Source: Rhodococcus pseudokoreensis (GTDB lineage: Bacteria > Actinomycetota > Actinomycetes > Mycobacteriales > Mycobacteriaceae). Taken from it: a stretch of DNA of 64,000 bases. Below are positions 35,655 through 44,187 of this stretch, piece after piece (the first letter of the stretch is position 1; each line of letters starts with the position of its first letter). The stretch is taken from assembly GCF_017068395.1 (NCBI RefSeq), contig NZ_CP070619.1, positions 4,650,001 through 4,714,000 on the forward strand, in the 5' to 3' direction. Under the pieces are notes generated by a model. It was not told the origin of the DNA. It worked only from the letters and a program-made list of their open reading frames with translations, and did not search any database. Position numbers and translations under genes: made by a program.

Positions 35655-36126
35655 TCCCCGGCGCCTCACAAGGTGGCGCGTCGGGTCGGTCGGCGATCGA
35701 CACGATGGTTTGCGCCGCGCCTTCGAGGTTGCCGGGGGTCCAATCGTAGAGCCCAGGTAGTTGGTCGTTGGCCGGCGCGTATGCGTCGATGGTGCGCGAC
35801 GGCTGCACCGCGGATTCACCGAGCCCGGTGTGGAAGACCCCCGGCTCGACGATGGCCACCTGGAGACCGAGGTGAGCCACATCCCGCGACAGTGCCTCGC
35901 TCAGTCCCTCGACCGCGAACTTGGACGCGAACGCAGGCGTCGAGCCGCGGCACGCCGACGAGACCGCCGCCAGAGGAGAAGTTGATGATGTGTCCGCTGC
36001 GGCGCTGCCGCATTCCCGGCAGAACCGCCTTTGCCACCGCGACGAGGCCGACGACGTTGGTTTCGAGCTGGGCTCGGACCTGATCGAGTGAAAGTTCTTC
36101 GAGGGTGCCTTGGACGACATTACCGT
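35640..36126 (-). pseudogene. Decayed short-chain dehydrogenase/reductase (SDR)
   Basis: Two frames on the minus strand together read as the middle and end of a classical SDR. The first frame gives GTLEELSLDQVRAQLETNVV, AVLPGMRQRRSGHIINFSS and GLVGVPRL; the second continues FASKFAVEGLSEALSRDVAH and VAIVEPGVFHTGLGESAVQP. The switch lies near 35928-35940, exactly at the catalytic YxxxK, where the Tyr is lost. The N-terminal Rossmann motif (GxxxGxG) and the NNAG region upstream of 36126 are absent. It is therefore a truncated and frameshifted relic; if the frameshift were a sequencing error, the missing N-terminus would still make it non-functional. Confidence 0.82.
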
Positions 36127-36258
36127 CCCTTCGTAGCATCAACCGTGCCGAGGGCAGAGCGGGTTCACCCGCGGTCGCCGGCGAACACTGCACAATTTTG
36201 CTGACCGCTGTCCGCACCAACCAGGTGCTCTCGAGAGGGGGTACCGCCAGCCCTTGGC

Positions 36259-36516
36259 TCAGGGGTGGTTCCGGACCTGTCGGGCGTCGGGAGTCGATCG
36301 ACCGAAGAGGAAGTAGGCGAGGGGGACGGCGCCAGCCGAGTTGACGAGTGCCACCGCTGTCGCCCAACCCGACTTCGATCCCCTGATCTGGTTTGCCGGA
36401 CGGTGCTTGATGTCAGCAAGTGCCGCGATCTTCAGAACGCCCTCGAAGGCAGCGCCGGCGATGATCAGCCGCCGGCTGCGGTTGCTGAGTTCGCTCCATC
36501 GTCGTCTGGTGACCAT
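36259..36516 (-). CDS. Small PLDc_N-like membrane protein
   Basis: An 85-residue protein. ATG 36516 is preferred to the TTG at 36522. The sequence RRRWSELSNRSRRLIIAGAA leads into the first helix, a loop with RPANQIRGSKSGWA follows, and the second helix ends VPLAYFLFGR. This is the pattern of the short actinobacterial proteins related to the phospholipase D N-terminal (PLDc_N) domain. The function is unknown. It diverges from the ParA gene at 36618. Confidence 0.75.
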   Translation of the reverse strand: MVTRRRWSELSNRSRRLIIAGAAFEGVLKIAALADIKHRPANQIRGSKSGWATAVALVNSAGAVPLAYFLFGRSTPDARQVRNHP

Positions 36517-36576
36517 GAACAAGCGTAGCTCTGGGGAATAGATCGGCGGCTCGTCCGCGTGTCGCGGCGAAGTTAA

Positions 36577-36599
36577 GTATCTTGAGATACCTCAGTATG
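36577..36599. promoter_or_regulatory. Alternating half-site array upstream of parA-like gene
   Basis: GTATC (36577), GATAC (36586) and GTATG (36595) recur every 9 bp in alternating orientation, separated by TTGA and CTCA. Such short regularly spaced half-sites are typical of operators or centromeres bound by small plasmid partition proteins. It ends 18 bp before the parA start and covers its promoter. Confidence 0.5.
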
Positions 36600-36617
36600 T
36601 TTAACCGAAGGGACACC

Positions 36618-37376
36618 ATGACCCGCACCATCGCAGTGGTCAACCATAAGGGCGGCTCGACCAAGACCACGAGCACGGTCAACCTCGCCCAGGCCCTCGT
36701 CGAAGCCGGTTACACCGTCCGCGTCGTCGACCTTGACCCACAATGCAACGCCACCACCTGGCTCGGCGCCACGCCCGAAGCTGTCGACAACGATGTCCTG
36801 TCGGTACTCATGCTGGTGGCGAGTATCGAGGAAGCGACCACCATCACCGCGTCCGGGATCCACCTCGTTCCTGCCACCAAGGAACTCGATTCCGTCGGCC
36901 CCTACTTCCTCAAGAAGCCCGGTGCGCACGGCATCCTGCGCAAAGCCCTCACCAACGCCCCCGACGTCGACTTCAACCTGATCGACTGCCCCGGAGACTT
37001 CGACCACCTGACCATCAGCGCACTCGTCGCCTGCACCGAAGTGCTCGCCGCTGTCATGACGGGCGCCATGGAACTCGAAGCGCTCATGCGGATCGAGAAC
37101 TACATCACCCAGCAGGTCGAGTTGCTCAACCCCACCGCGCGGCTCAATCACATCTTGTGCGGCCGCGTCGAACTCGGCCAGGTCATCGACCAGCAGGTTC
37201 TCGCCGCGCTCCGCGAGACCTACCCCGACCAGACGATGCGCACCATCATTCCGAAGTCCGTCCGTGTCAGCGAAAGCTACAGTGCCGAAGAACCCGTCGT
37301 CAGGTGGGCACCGTCCTCCTCCGCATCACGCGCTTACCGCGACGCCGCCCAAGAGCTCGTCGAAAGGATGCCCTGA
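36618..37376 (+). CDS. ParA-family partition ATPase (plasmid type)
   Basis: A 252-residue Walker-type ATPase. The deviant Walker A is HKGGSTKTTSTVNLA (signature Lys in KGGSTKTT, residues 11-18), followed by VRVVDLDPQCNATTWLG and the Walker B LIDCPGDFDHLTISAL. GAAGGGA precedes ATG 36618. It is short and lacks the N-terminal DNA-binding domain, so it resembles the small type Ib plasmid ParA proteins. A DNA-binding partner gene overlaps its stop (TGATG). Chromosomal ParA is a different gene normally near oriC, so this is probably plasmid-derived and points to an integrated or decayed replicon. Confidence 0.88.
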   Translation: MTRTIAVVNHKGGSTKTTSTVNLAQALVEAGYTVRVVDLDPQCNATTWLGATPEAVDNDVLSVLMLVASIEEATTITASGIHLVPATKELDSVGPYFLKKPGAHGILRKALTNAPDVDFNLIDCPGDFDHLTISALVACTEVLAAVMTGAMELEALMRIENYITQQVELLNPTARLNHILCGRVELGQVIDQQVLAALRETYPDQTMRTIIPKSVRVSESYSAEEPVVRWAPSSSASRAYRDAAQELVERMP

Positions 37377-37858
37377 TGACCGCGACACGTAAGCCCGGAC
37401 TTGCGAGCAACCCCCTCGAACGTCGCCAACAGGCCCGCGCAGGCGCACACCCCGACGGGACGCACTCGAGAACACGTCGGAAGGACCTCCTGGTGGGTGT
37501 GACACGTGAGCCCGGACTCGCGAGCAACCCCCTCGAACGCCGTAAGCGGCGGCTGCCGAACCTCGTCGAACAGTGCGTGGACGTCGCGCAAGTAGCTCTC
37601 GGCGAGGAAAAGATGACCACGAAACGGGTTTCCGCAGGCAAGAAGCAGGTATCCGTCTCCATCGAGCCGGCCAGGGTCGAGCACGGCAAGGACGCCGTCG
37701 CCGCCATCGGCCACATCGCCGGTGCCCCCAGCAGTTGGTCCGACCTCGTCGACGAAGCCGTCGCCCACTACCTCGCAGTTCTCGAACGCAGGTACAACAA
37801 TTGCGAACCCTTCCCTCCGCGCAACGCTGACGTCGTCCGGAGCCCACGCGTCAACTAG
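37376..37858 (+). CDS. ParB-like/centromere-binding partner of ParA
   Basis: A 160-residue basic protein whose ATG shares one base with the stop of parA. The N-terminal part contains an internal duplication, RKPGLASNPLERR and REPGLASNPLERRK, about 42 residues apart. The C-terminal part (KKQVSVSIEPARVEHGKDAV, SSWSDLVDEAVAHYLAVLER) looks like a small ribbon-helix-helix-type DNA-binding module as in plasmid accessory partition proteins. The assignment rests on context and this pattern; no exact family recognised. It probably binds the half-site array upstream of parA. Confidence 0.65.
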   Translation: MTATRKPGLASNPLERRQQARAGAHPDGTHSRTRRKDLLVGVTREPGLASNPLERRKRRLPNLVEQCVDVAQVALGEEKMTTKRVSAGKKQVSVSIEPARVEHGKDAVAAIGHIAGAPSSWSDLVDEAVAHYLAVLERRYNNCEPFPPRNADVVRSPRVN

Positions 37859-37971
37859 GCCGCCCGGGGCAGTCGTATTGGCTACAGGCAGCAGCAGAAG
37901 GAGAGGTTGCTGTTCGTGCGCGGGGCGTCGAACTCGATGTCAACCGCACATACAGCAGCCACGTGGGCAGG

Positions 37972-38298
37972 TCACAGCTGCGCCAGCATGGGGAAGAGGG
38001 CAATCGCGGAGACGGTAATCCCGGCGGCGCCGGCAACGACGCCCAACAGGGCCCGCAACGATGCTGCCTCGTCGTCTGCGTCCGCGGACCGTGACGTTGC
38101 GATGGCGCCGCAGACCACTGCGGCTAATCCCAGAATGAAGCCGAGTGCTACCACCCAGAACGTCGCAACGGACAGTGCCCCCAAGGCGATCGACACGGCA
38201 GGCAACCGCGAGCCGTGCGGTTTCCCTGTCTCGCTGGTGTCGATGGAGGCAGACATGCAGTTGTCGGCACGGGGGCTGTGGGGGACGGCGGCGGTCAT
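37972..38298 (-). CDS. DUF4190-like small membrane protein
   Basis: A 108-residue protein from ATG 38298 with a strong AGGAGG five bases ahead. About 35 hydrophilic residues precede two membrane helices (ALSVATFWVVALGFILGLAA, then LLGVVAGAAGITVSAIALFP) joined by a short polar loop, the DUF4190 pattern. A CIRCE element lies about 175-200 bp upstream, with no other gene between, so it may be heat-inducible through HrcA. The function is unknown. Confidence 0.75.
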   Translation of the reverse strand: MTAAVPHSPRADNCMSASIDTSETGKPHGSRLPAVSIALGALSVATFWVVALGFILGLAAVVCGAIATSRSADADDEAASLRALLGVVAGAAGITVSAIALFPMLAQL

Positions 38299-38471
38299 GA
38301 TCCTCCTTCGTACGGTTGGCGCGTCGGTTCGGCGGGCCACATAGCGGCTGAACAGGGTCCGAAGTGTGCTTGGGACGTGTCCGCGCACGAGCGGTGTGTC
38401 GAGGTCGCCTCGGTAGTTGGTGGCCACGATTACGTCGGGGCCTAGCTTGTGACGTAGGCCCCACTAAGAAA

Positions 38472-38498
38472 TTAGCACTCATGCCGTGCGAGTGCTAG
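38472..38498. promoter_or_regulatory. CIRCE element (HrcA operator)
   Basis: TTAGCACTC, nine bases, GAGTGCTAG: 17 of 18 arm positions of the CIRCE consensus TTAGCACTC-N9-GAGTGCTAA. No groES, groEL, dnaK or hrcA gene is in the window. The nearest gene that could be driven from here is the leftward DUF4190-like gene. Confidence 0.88.
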
Positions 38499-38555
38499 GT
38501 CTTTTTCCTAAGTAACTTCCCTGTCGCCGCTGATTTGCGAGGGTGACCGCGGCCC

Positions 38556-39362
38556 TCACCGCGGGGAATGTGATCGAGGTGAGCGGGCGATCGCGGTGGC
38601 GGCGATGGCTACCGCGGCGGCGACGGCCGCTGCGATGGCGGCCGGCCGCGAATCGAGACCGTCGCCCGAGGTTCGCGCCACGACTATCCAGGCAAGGCCC
38701 CACACAATTGCGGCGGTGACGGTGAACCTTCCGTGACCGGCGACGGCGAGAAGGCCTGCGACCACGGCGACCAGTGCGAGGACGAGCACGGCCCAGGTGT
38801 CGGGTCCGAGTCCGAACGGATCGATGTCGGCGGCAGCCAGTGTCGCGGCGATGTTGGCGACGACGGCGACACACACCCAGCCGAGGTAGATGTACGCGCT
38901 GCCGTCGACAACGACCGCCTCGACACGGCCTGAGGGCCCCTCCGTGGTCAGGACCCCGAAGACCACCACGAGCACGGCGAGCAGCGCGATGATGACCAGG
39001 ACGCTGAGCCAGAGCTGTTCGAACTGAACGCAGGTTATCCAGACCGCGTTCAGGACCATAGCGGCGGCATACCACCACCCGACCTGCCGTTGTCGGACAT
39101 CGGCGCGGTGAGCGGGCAGCGCCTGCCAGATCGCATATGCAAGGAACCCCGCATAGATCAGTGTCCAGATCGAGAAGGCGGGCCCGCCGGGGGCTACGGC
39201 CGTGGCGTCCGCGGCGAGGGCACCATCGGCGACTTGGGCGATCGGGGTTCCCACCAGGGCGCCCGAGCCGATGAAGGAGCCCACGACGGCCACCGCTGCG
39301 GAGACGATCACGAGGAGCACCCGGACGCCGTCGTGACGGGTCGGTTCGATCGGACTGTTCAT
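38556..39362 (-). CDS. TspO/MBR-like (tryptophan-rich sensory) membrane protein
   Basis: A 268-residue protein from ATG 39362, preceded by GGGAGAG. It has about seven to eight hydrophobic segments. GGPAFSIWTLIYAGFLAYAI and the later W-rich helix GWWYAAAMVLNAVWITCVQF resemble the actinobacterial long TspO/MBR relatives that are annotated as tryptophan-rich sensory proteins. The C-terminus is extra membrane segments and a basic tail. Classical TspO binds porphyrins and cholesterol; a ligand for this longer version is unknown. Confidence 0.7.
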   Translation of the reverse strand: MNSPIEPTRHDGVRVLLVIVSAAVAVVGSFIGSGALVGTPIAQVADGALAADATAVAPGGPAFSIWTLIYAGFLAYAIWQALPAHRADVRQRQVGWWYAAAMVLNAVWITCVQFEQLWLSVLVIIALLAVLVVVFGVLTTEGPSGRVEAVVVDGSAYIYLGWVCVAVVANIAATLAAADIDPFGLGPDTWAVLVLALVAVVAGLLAVAGHGRFTVTAAIVWGLAWIVVARTSGDGLDSRPAAIAAAVAAAVAIAATAIARSPRSHSPR

Positions 39363-39656
39363 GGCCACCGCTCTCCCGTAGAGGGTCCGTTGTCGACGAT
39401 ATGTCTTGGCGTCGTGAACGCCACCGTGTCGGGCCCGAGCACCCGACGAGAAATGCTGCGCGGCTGGGATTCGCGGCTGCCGCGGTGCCGGATGGGTGGC
39501 GCGGCGTTTCGTGGACCGGAGCGTTGGGCATTCGGATGCCGGACCGCGACGTCCGCGATTGCCCACCGGATTCGGCTGTTGCCATTGTGGGTAAGCCGGG
39601 AATCTACCGATTCGAGATCTCCCTGCCCAGCGTGACTGCGACCCAGGAACCGAACG

Positions 39657-39977
39657 ATGACCACACAGACTTCGCACCGACACATCACCACTGATCACGA
39701 CGAGATTCGTCGTTGGGCGCGAGCGCACCACGGCGCACCGGCGCGGATGGCGAACACGGCCGCTGCCGGTAGCGCAGGTGCTCTGCGGATCGACGTCCCC
39801 GGTCACGGCACCGCTGGGCTCGAGCACATTTCCTGGCATGAATGGTTCACCGCGTTCGACGGGCAAAGTCTGGCCCTGTGTTACCCGGGCCCGCATATTC
39901 ACGGCGGACCCAGTGCATGGTTCGAACTCGTGCATCGGGATGTCGGGGACGGGGATTCTGTGCACTCTCTGCCCTAG
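39657..39977 (+). CDS. Small conserved hypothetical protein (HDEIRRWA family)
   Basis: A 106-residue soluble protein from ATG 39657. The pattern TDHDEIRRWARAHHGAPARM, a central ALRIDVPGHG and ISWHEWFTAFDGQSLALCY is shared by a widespread family of about 100-residue bacterial proteins of unknown function (usual form TxHDxIRxWAExRGGxP, ILRIDFPG, ISWDEFFxxFD). It stands alone, divergent from the TspO-like gene. Confidence 0.7.
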   Translation: MTTQTSHRHITTDHDEIRRWARAHHGAPARMANTAAAGSAGALRIDVPGHGTAGLEHISWHEWFTAFDGQSLALCYPGPHIHGGPSAWFELVHRDVGDGDSVHSLP

Positions 39978-40629
39978 CCAGGACGAACGCCCGGGCGGGT
40001 CGTCTGGCGGGAGTTCATCCATACACGAGCAGGTAGACGCGATATTTGGGCGACCATGGCTATTGCGGACGCCCTCGGTGGGCGAGTAGATTCAGACGTG
40101 CGGATCGAGTTGGTCATCGGCAACGATGAGAGGCTCGAGAAACAGAGATCCGGCCGAGAATGCGACAACATTCCCGGCCGAACCCCTGTCTGGGCCCTGT
40201 CCCCGGGCGACCTCTCGGATTGAGATATCCGGTCGAGGGTTGTCTGGATTGTCGACCTGGCTCGTAGGACGGTGCCTACTCCCGTCGCCGGACCCGCTGG
40301 TGAGCGGTCAGAAGGATGATCGAACCAGGTGCGCAGGCTCACGTCGAGTTCGTACTCGGAAAGGCCGCGACGAGCTGTTAGGCGAACGTGCGGAGCCGGC
40401 CCTTACGAGCACTGTGCTTCCGGACACGCAAGCACGTGACCTTTCGGGGCTTCCGCACGCCGTGACCACCAACCTGAAGACTCACTGAGGTCCACCCTCG
40501 GGTGGGGCGGGTACGTCCACTCCAGGGTGCCCGAACGGGCCCCTGGGGTTGGTTCACGTCTGGCTCCGGGGTTGGCAGAGTTGTACCTGTCACCGACGCA
40601 CTTCCCCCACATCCCCAGGAGAAACGCCA
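39978..40629. other. Gap without a convincing gene
   Basis: Short ORFs on both strands here lack ribosome sites and recognisable motifs. The only structure seen is an imperfect hairpin, CCAGGGTGCCC/GGGCCCCTGG with a GAAC loop, at about 40525-40548, some 80 bp upstream of the secreted-protein gene; it may be an operator or attenuator. Confidence 0.4.
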
Positions 40630-40923
40630 ATGATCAACGCCCGCCGAACCTTCGCCGCTATCGCCTTCACCGCCTTCTCGGTCCTCGGTGCGGTCGGGGC
40701 GGCATCCGTCGCTCAGGCCGAGCCGATCGGCCCGAACGGTCCCACCGGTGGTCCGTGCCCGATCGTGAACACGGACTCCCAGGGCAACGAGACGGTGACA
40801 TACGGCAAGCCCGGTGACCGCAACGGCGCCCTGGTGTGCGGCGCAGACGGTGAATGGACGGTCGGCAAGACCAAGGGCAACGTCGGGCAGATCCAGACTC
40901 AGCCCGGACTCTCCCGCGGATAG
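40630..40923 (+). CDS. Small secreted protein of unknown function
   Basis: A 97-residue protein from ATG 40630, ten bases after AGGAG. Residues 1-30 are a Sec signal peptide (FAAIAFTAFSVLGAVGAASV, then AQA cleavage). The mature 67 residues contain two cysteines (CPIV and LVCG), likely one disulfide, with Gly/Pro/Asn-rich sequence. A hairpin follows the stop. No family recognised. Confidence 0.72.
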   Translation: MINARRTFAAIAFTAFSVLGAVGAASVAQAEPIGPNGPTGGPCPIVNTDSQGNETVTYGKPGDRNGALVCGADGEWTVGKTKGNVGQIQTQPGLSRG

Positions 40924-40947
40924 CAGTTTCCCCAGTCTCCACTGGCG

Positions 40948-40979
40948 AGTGCCCCGCATCGATACCGATGTGGGGCACT
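40948..40979 (+). terminator. Terminator of the secreted-protein gene
   Basis: AGTGCCCCGCATCG (40948-40961) pairs with CGATGTGGGGCACT (40966-40979), 13 of 14, loop ATAC, 25 bp past the stop. Confidence 0.7.
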
Positions 40980-41011
40980 TCCGCGTATTGCTTGCGAGGC
41001 GCGGTTGGTCG

Positions 41012-41572
41012 TCAGTGGTGCTCGCCGGCCGGGTTTGTTTCGACGCCTGGTGGCGGGGTTTCGGCGCGCGTGAGTTCGGCTACGCGGTCGGCCAGTTCGC
41101 CGGTCAGTGTCGTGTCGGGTTCGGTGTGCGCGGCGTCCGCGAGTTGGTCCAGAATCTCGGCGGTCGCCGGGTCGGTCGTGTCGGCGGTTGCCGCATGCCC
41201 GCGTGGATGCGACGGTCCCAATTCTTTGAGATGCTCTGCGAGCGAATCGGTGTCGAGTTGCTGGGACGCCTTCGCGTTCAGCTCGGTGTTCTCCACCGTC
41301 GCGGCCCGACGAGTGGTCGCGACGGCAGCAGGAGCGACATCTGAAGTGCGAGCATCGACAACGCCGGGTGCAGCGTGATCGGGACGATTCCGGTGACCCA
41401 GAACGGCGCCCGCGACACCATCGAGCAGGGCGAGGCCGCCCCGATACAGCCGTCTGGCCGGTGCCGCGGGTGCCAGGTGAGAGATCACTTGGTCGTCGAT
41501 CAGGCGAAGGGGGTAGCGCACGACGGTGTACTGCACTCGCAGCACGGCGAGGGTGAGTGCTGTGATGTTCAT
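41012..41572 (-). CDS. Phasin-like/uncharacterised amphipathic actinobacterial protein
   Basis: A 186-residue protein from ATG 41572 with GAGGAGG ahead. The N-terminal 60 residues (LRVQYTVVRYPLRLIDDQVI, then APARRLYRGGLALLDGVAGA) form amphipathic helices seen in a family often misannotated as IF-2-like and sometimes considered phasin-like. The rest is a low-complexity Ala/Thr/Asp-rich tail. Function unknown; association with lipid or polymer granules is only a guess. Confidence 0.6.
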   Translation of the reverse strand: MNITALTLAVLRVQYTVVRYPLRLIDDQVISHLAPAAPARRLYRGGLALLDGVAGAVLGHRNRPDHAAPGVVDARTSDVAPAAVATTRRAATVENTELNAKASQQLDTDSLAEHLKELGPSHPRGHAATADTTDPATAEILDQLADAAHTEPDTTLTGELADRVAELTRAETPPPGVETNPAGEHH

Positions 41573-41820
41573 GAAGCCTCCTCGGTCGGTGAGACTGAGT
41601 CGGGCGCTGCCCCGACAGCGGTCGGCGTCGCCCGCCGTCCGGGTACCCGTAACAGCGTTCGACTACCCGCGGCGCATTTCCCATGCGAATTGCCGACCGC
41701 GGTCGCCGCGCGGCTGCGAGCGACGATCCGGTACGGCACCGTCCACCGGGCTTGCTACCTCAGAGTTGGGGGAGGGCTGCGGTGAGGAAGACGAGACCGG
41801 CTCACCGGCCGTAGTCGGGC

Positions 41821-42672
41821 TTACGCGTGGGTTGCGAGATCCGGCCCGTCGACGAAGATGTCGACTGTCAGTGGTTGCTCACCGCCGTATTTCGCGAAGT
41901 CGGACACACCGGCCTCTGTGAGGACCTCGACGTCGAGGAGGGTTCTACCGTTGTCGGTGCCGGCGGGGCGGCTGAGGAGTTCGGTTGCCGCGTCGGCCAT
42001 GATCTCGGGTGACCGCGAGTGGTGCAGGCTTTCCCGGCCGCCGAGGAGGTTGCCGACTGCTGCGGTGGCGATCGTGGTCTGCGGCCACAGGCAGTTGCTG
42101 GAGAGGTTCGTGTTCCGGTACTCGGCTGCGATGCCCAACGCTGCCAATGTCATTCCGTACTTGGCCAGCATGTAACCCGGGTGCGCGCCCAGCCACTGCT
42201 GTGACAGATTCAGTGGAGGCGACAACGTCATCACGTGCGGATTGGCGGACTTCTGAAGGTAGGGGAGGCAGGCGCGAGTCAGGGCGAAGGTGCCGCGGAC
42301 GTTGACTTGCTGCATCAGATCGAATCGTTTGAGTGTGAGGGCCTCGGTCGGCGACAGATCGAGCACGCTCGCATTGTTGATCACGATGTCGATGCCGCCG
42401 AAGCGGTCGACCGCGAGATCGACGGCCCGCGCGATGTCGTCGTCGTTGCGGACGTCTCCGACCACGGGAAGGGCGTGTCCGCCGAGTTCGGTCAACTCGC
42501 GGACCGCGGTGTGGATGGTTCCCGGTAGCCGGGGGTCGGGAGTGTCGGTCTTGGCCAGCAGGACGATGTTTCCACCGCGGCGTGCGATTGCGCGCGCAAT
42601 CGCAAGACCGATGCCGCGACTTCCGCCGGACATGACGGTGGTTCTTCCTCGGAAATTGTTGGGGTCGTTCAA
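41821..42672 (-). CDS. SDR-family oxidoreductase (HSDL2-like)
   Basis: A 283-residue dehydrogenase from TTG 42672 (GAAGGAA upstream). NAD(P)-binding motif TVMSGGSRGIGLAIARAI, then DIVINNASVLDLS, then an active site with LSPPLNLSQQWLGAHPGYML and AKYG, i.e. Tyr-x3-Lys in YMLAK. The C-terminal part is longer than in minimal SDRs and resembles hydroxysteroid dehydrogenase-like 2. Divergent from the PucR regulator at 42925, which may control it. Confidence 0.88.
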   Translation of the reverse strand: MNDPNNFRGRTTVMSGGSRGIGLAIARAIARRGGNIVLLAKTDTPDPRLPGTIHTAVRELTELGGHALPVVGDVRNDDDIARAVDLAVDRFGGIDIVINNASVLDLSPTEALTLKRFDLMQQVNVRGTFALTRACLPYLQKSANPHVMTLSPPLNLSQQWLGAHPGYMLAKYGMTLAALGIAAEYRNTNLSSNCLWPQTTIATAAVGNLLGGRESLHHSRSPEIMADAATELLSRPAGTDNGRTLLDVEVLTEAGVSDFAKYGGEQPLTVDIFVDGPDLATHA

Positions 42673-42778
42673 GGTTGATTCCTTCGTCGGTGGCGGCCGG
42701 GGGAGTGACCGAACGACTCCACGATAGGGAACTCACGAGACCGTGACGACGTCCTCGAGGAATCAAGAATGCTCATTA

Positions 42779-42799
42779 ATTTGTCCGGTGAGAACAAAT
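42779..42799. promoter_or_regulatory. Inverted repeat in the SDR/pucR divergent promoter
   Basis: ATTTGT (42779-42784) and ACAAAT (42794-42799) flank nine bases in an AT-rich pocket between the divergent genes, a candidate operator for the PucR-family protein. Confidence 0.4.
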
Positions 42800-42924
42800 A
42801 GTTCCACAAGGGGGTGTCCAGGAAATTCACGCGCAAGTTCGCAAATTTCCAGGTAGAGCACGCCTGAGGTGATGGTTGAGGAGTTTCGTCGTCCATCGGC
42901 GCCGAAGACCGATATTGTCTTCGC

Positions 42925-44187
42925 ATGGCATCAGACGAGGAACGAGCCGCATTGCTTGTTGCCGGAATCGCGCGTTCGCTCAACGAGCGGCTGGTGTCGC
43001 TGACGGCTGACATCACCAGCGTGCTCTACGCGGAGATCCCGGATCTGCGGGCGGATCGCCAGTTGTTCGACCTGCTGGGGGCGAGTGTGGAGGGCAACCT
43101 CGACACCATCTTCCACACTCTGCAGCACAACATCGCTCCCGAGGATTTGGACGCGCCCGCCGCGGCCATGGAGTACGCGAGAAGACTTGCCCAGCATGGC
43201 GTTCCCGTCAATGCGCTGGTTCGCGCATATCGCCTGGGACAAACCAATTTGCTCGGACTGGTTTTCGACGAATTGCGTGCTGCTTCGGTGCAGCCGGAAC
43301 TCAGTGTGTCAGTGCTCGAACGCATCATCACGGTCATGTCTGTCTACATCGACAGGGTGTCACAGCAGGTGGTGGCCGTGTACGAGCGCGAAAGGGAACG
43401 GTGGCTCGCGCATCGGAGCAGTGTCCGGGCCGTGCGTGTTCAGGAGATCCTGGCGGGCAACGCACTTCCCGACGCCGGTGCCGCCCTGGGTTATGTGCTG
43501 CAGCAGAGTCACCTGGCCGCGATCTTCTGGAGCTCCGACTCCGACTCGGGCGAGATGCTGGCCCGAATCGAATCGGCGGCACACGATTTCGCCAACTACG
43601 TGGGCGGAGTGACCGACCCGCTGTTCGTGGCCGCAGACCGAGTGACCGGCTGGGTGTGGATTCCACTCGGTTCACGATCCCATCCCGAGCGGGCGCAGGG
43701 GGAGATGTGCGACTTCCTCGGGCGGCGGCATCCCGGGCTGGTCGTGGCTCTCGGCGCTGCGGCCGCAGGAATCGACGGGTTCCGGCAGTCCCACGGTCAA
43801 GCGCAACGTGCGCGAGCGGTGGCCATCGCGGCGGGGCAGAACGCGCCGGCGGTGACCGCATACGACGAACCCGGGGTATCGACGGTTGCCCTGTTGGTCG
43901 AGGACCTGGTGGCCACTCGCGCCTGGGTTCGCGGTGTTCTGCGCGGGCTCGCTGCCGACAACGAGAATTCGGCCCGGTTGCGCGAGACCGTGCGGGTCTA
44001 TCTCGCCCACAACCTGAGCAACGTCGCCGCCGGAAAAGAGCTTGATCTGCACCACAACTCGGTGAAGTACCGCGTGAAACGGGCAGCCGAAGTACGGGGC
44101 AAGGACTTCACCGGAGATCGACTGGCCGTGGAACTCGCACTGCTCGTGTGCCAATGGCTGGGACCTGCGGTCCTGACCGCGGATTAG
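42925..44187 (+). CDS. PucR/CdaR-type helix-turn-helix transcriptional regulator
   Basis: A 420-residue regulator. The N-terminal RsbR-like helical sensor-type region (ARRLAQHGVPVNALVRAYRL) is followed by a GGDEF-related CdaR middle domain (about 190-310) and a C-terminal PucR HTH_30: ETVRVYLAHNLSNVAAGKEL, then LHHNSVKYRVKRAAEVRG. It diverges from the SDR gene and is its likely regulator. Confidence 0.9.
   Translation: MASDEERAALLVAGIARSLNERLVSLTADITSVLYAEIPDLRADRQLFDLLGASVEGNLDTIFHTLQHNIAPEDLDAPAAAMEYARRLAQHGVPVNALVRAYRLGQTNLLGLVFDELRAASVQPELSVSVLERIITVMSVYIDRVSQQVVAVYERERERWLAHRSSVRAVRVQEILAGNALPDAGAALGYVLQQSHLAAIFWSSDSDSGEMLARIESAAHDFANYVGGVTDPLFVAADRVTGWVWIPLGSRSHPERAQGEMCDFLGRRHPGLVVALGAAAAGIDGFRQSHGQAQRARAVAIAAGQNAPAVTAYDEPGVSTVALLVEDLVATRAWVRGVLRGLAADNENSARLRETVRVYLAHNLSNVAAGKELDLHHNSVKYRVKRAAEVRGKDFTGDRLAVELALLVCQWLGPAVLTAD

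Noticed and set aside
39401..39694. 97-codon ORF overlapping the start of the 39657 gene
   Set aside because: No ribosome site or motif, and it overlaps a small gene with recognisable family sequence in another frame.
40056..40223. Short ORF beginning MAIADALGGRVDSD
   Set aside because: About 55 codons, no ribosome site, no family resemblance; left as non-coding.
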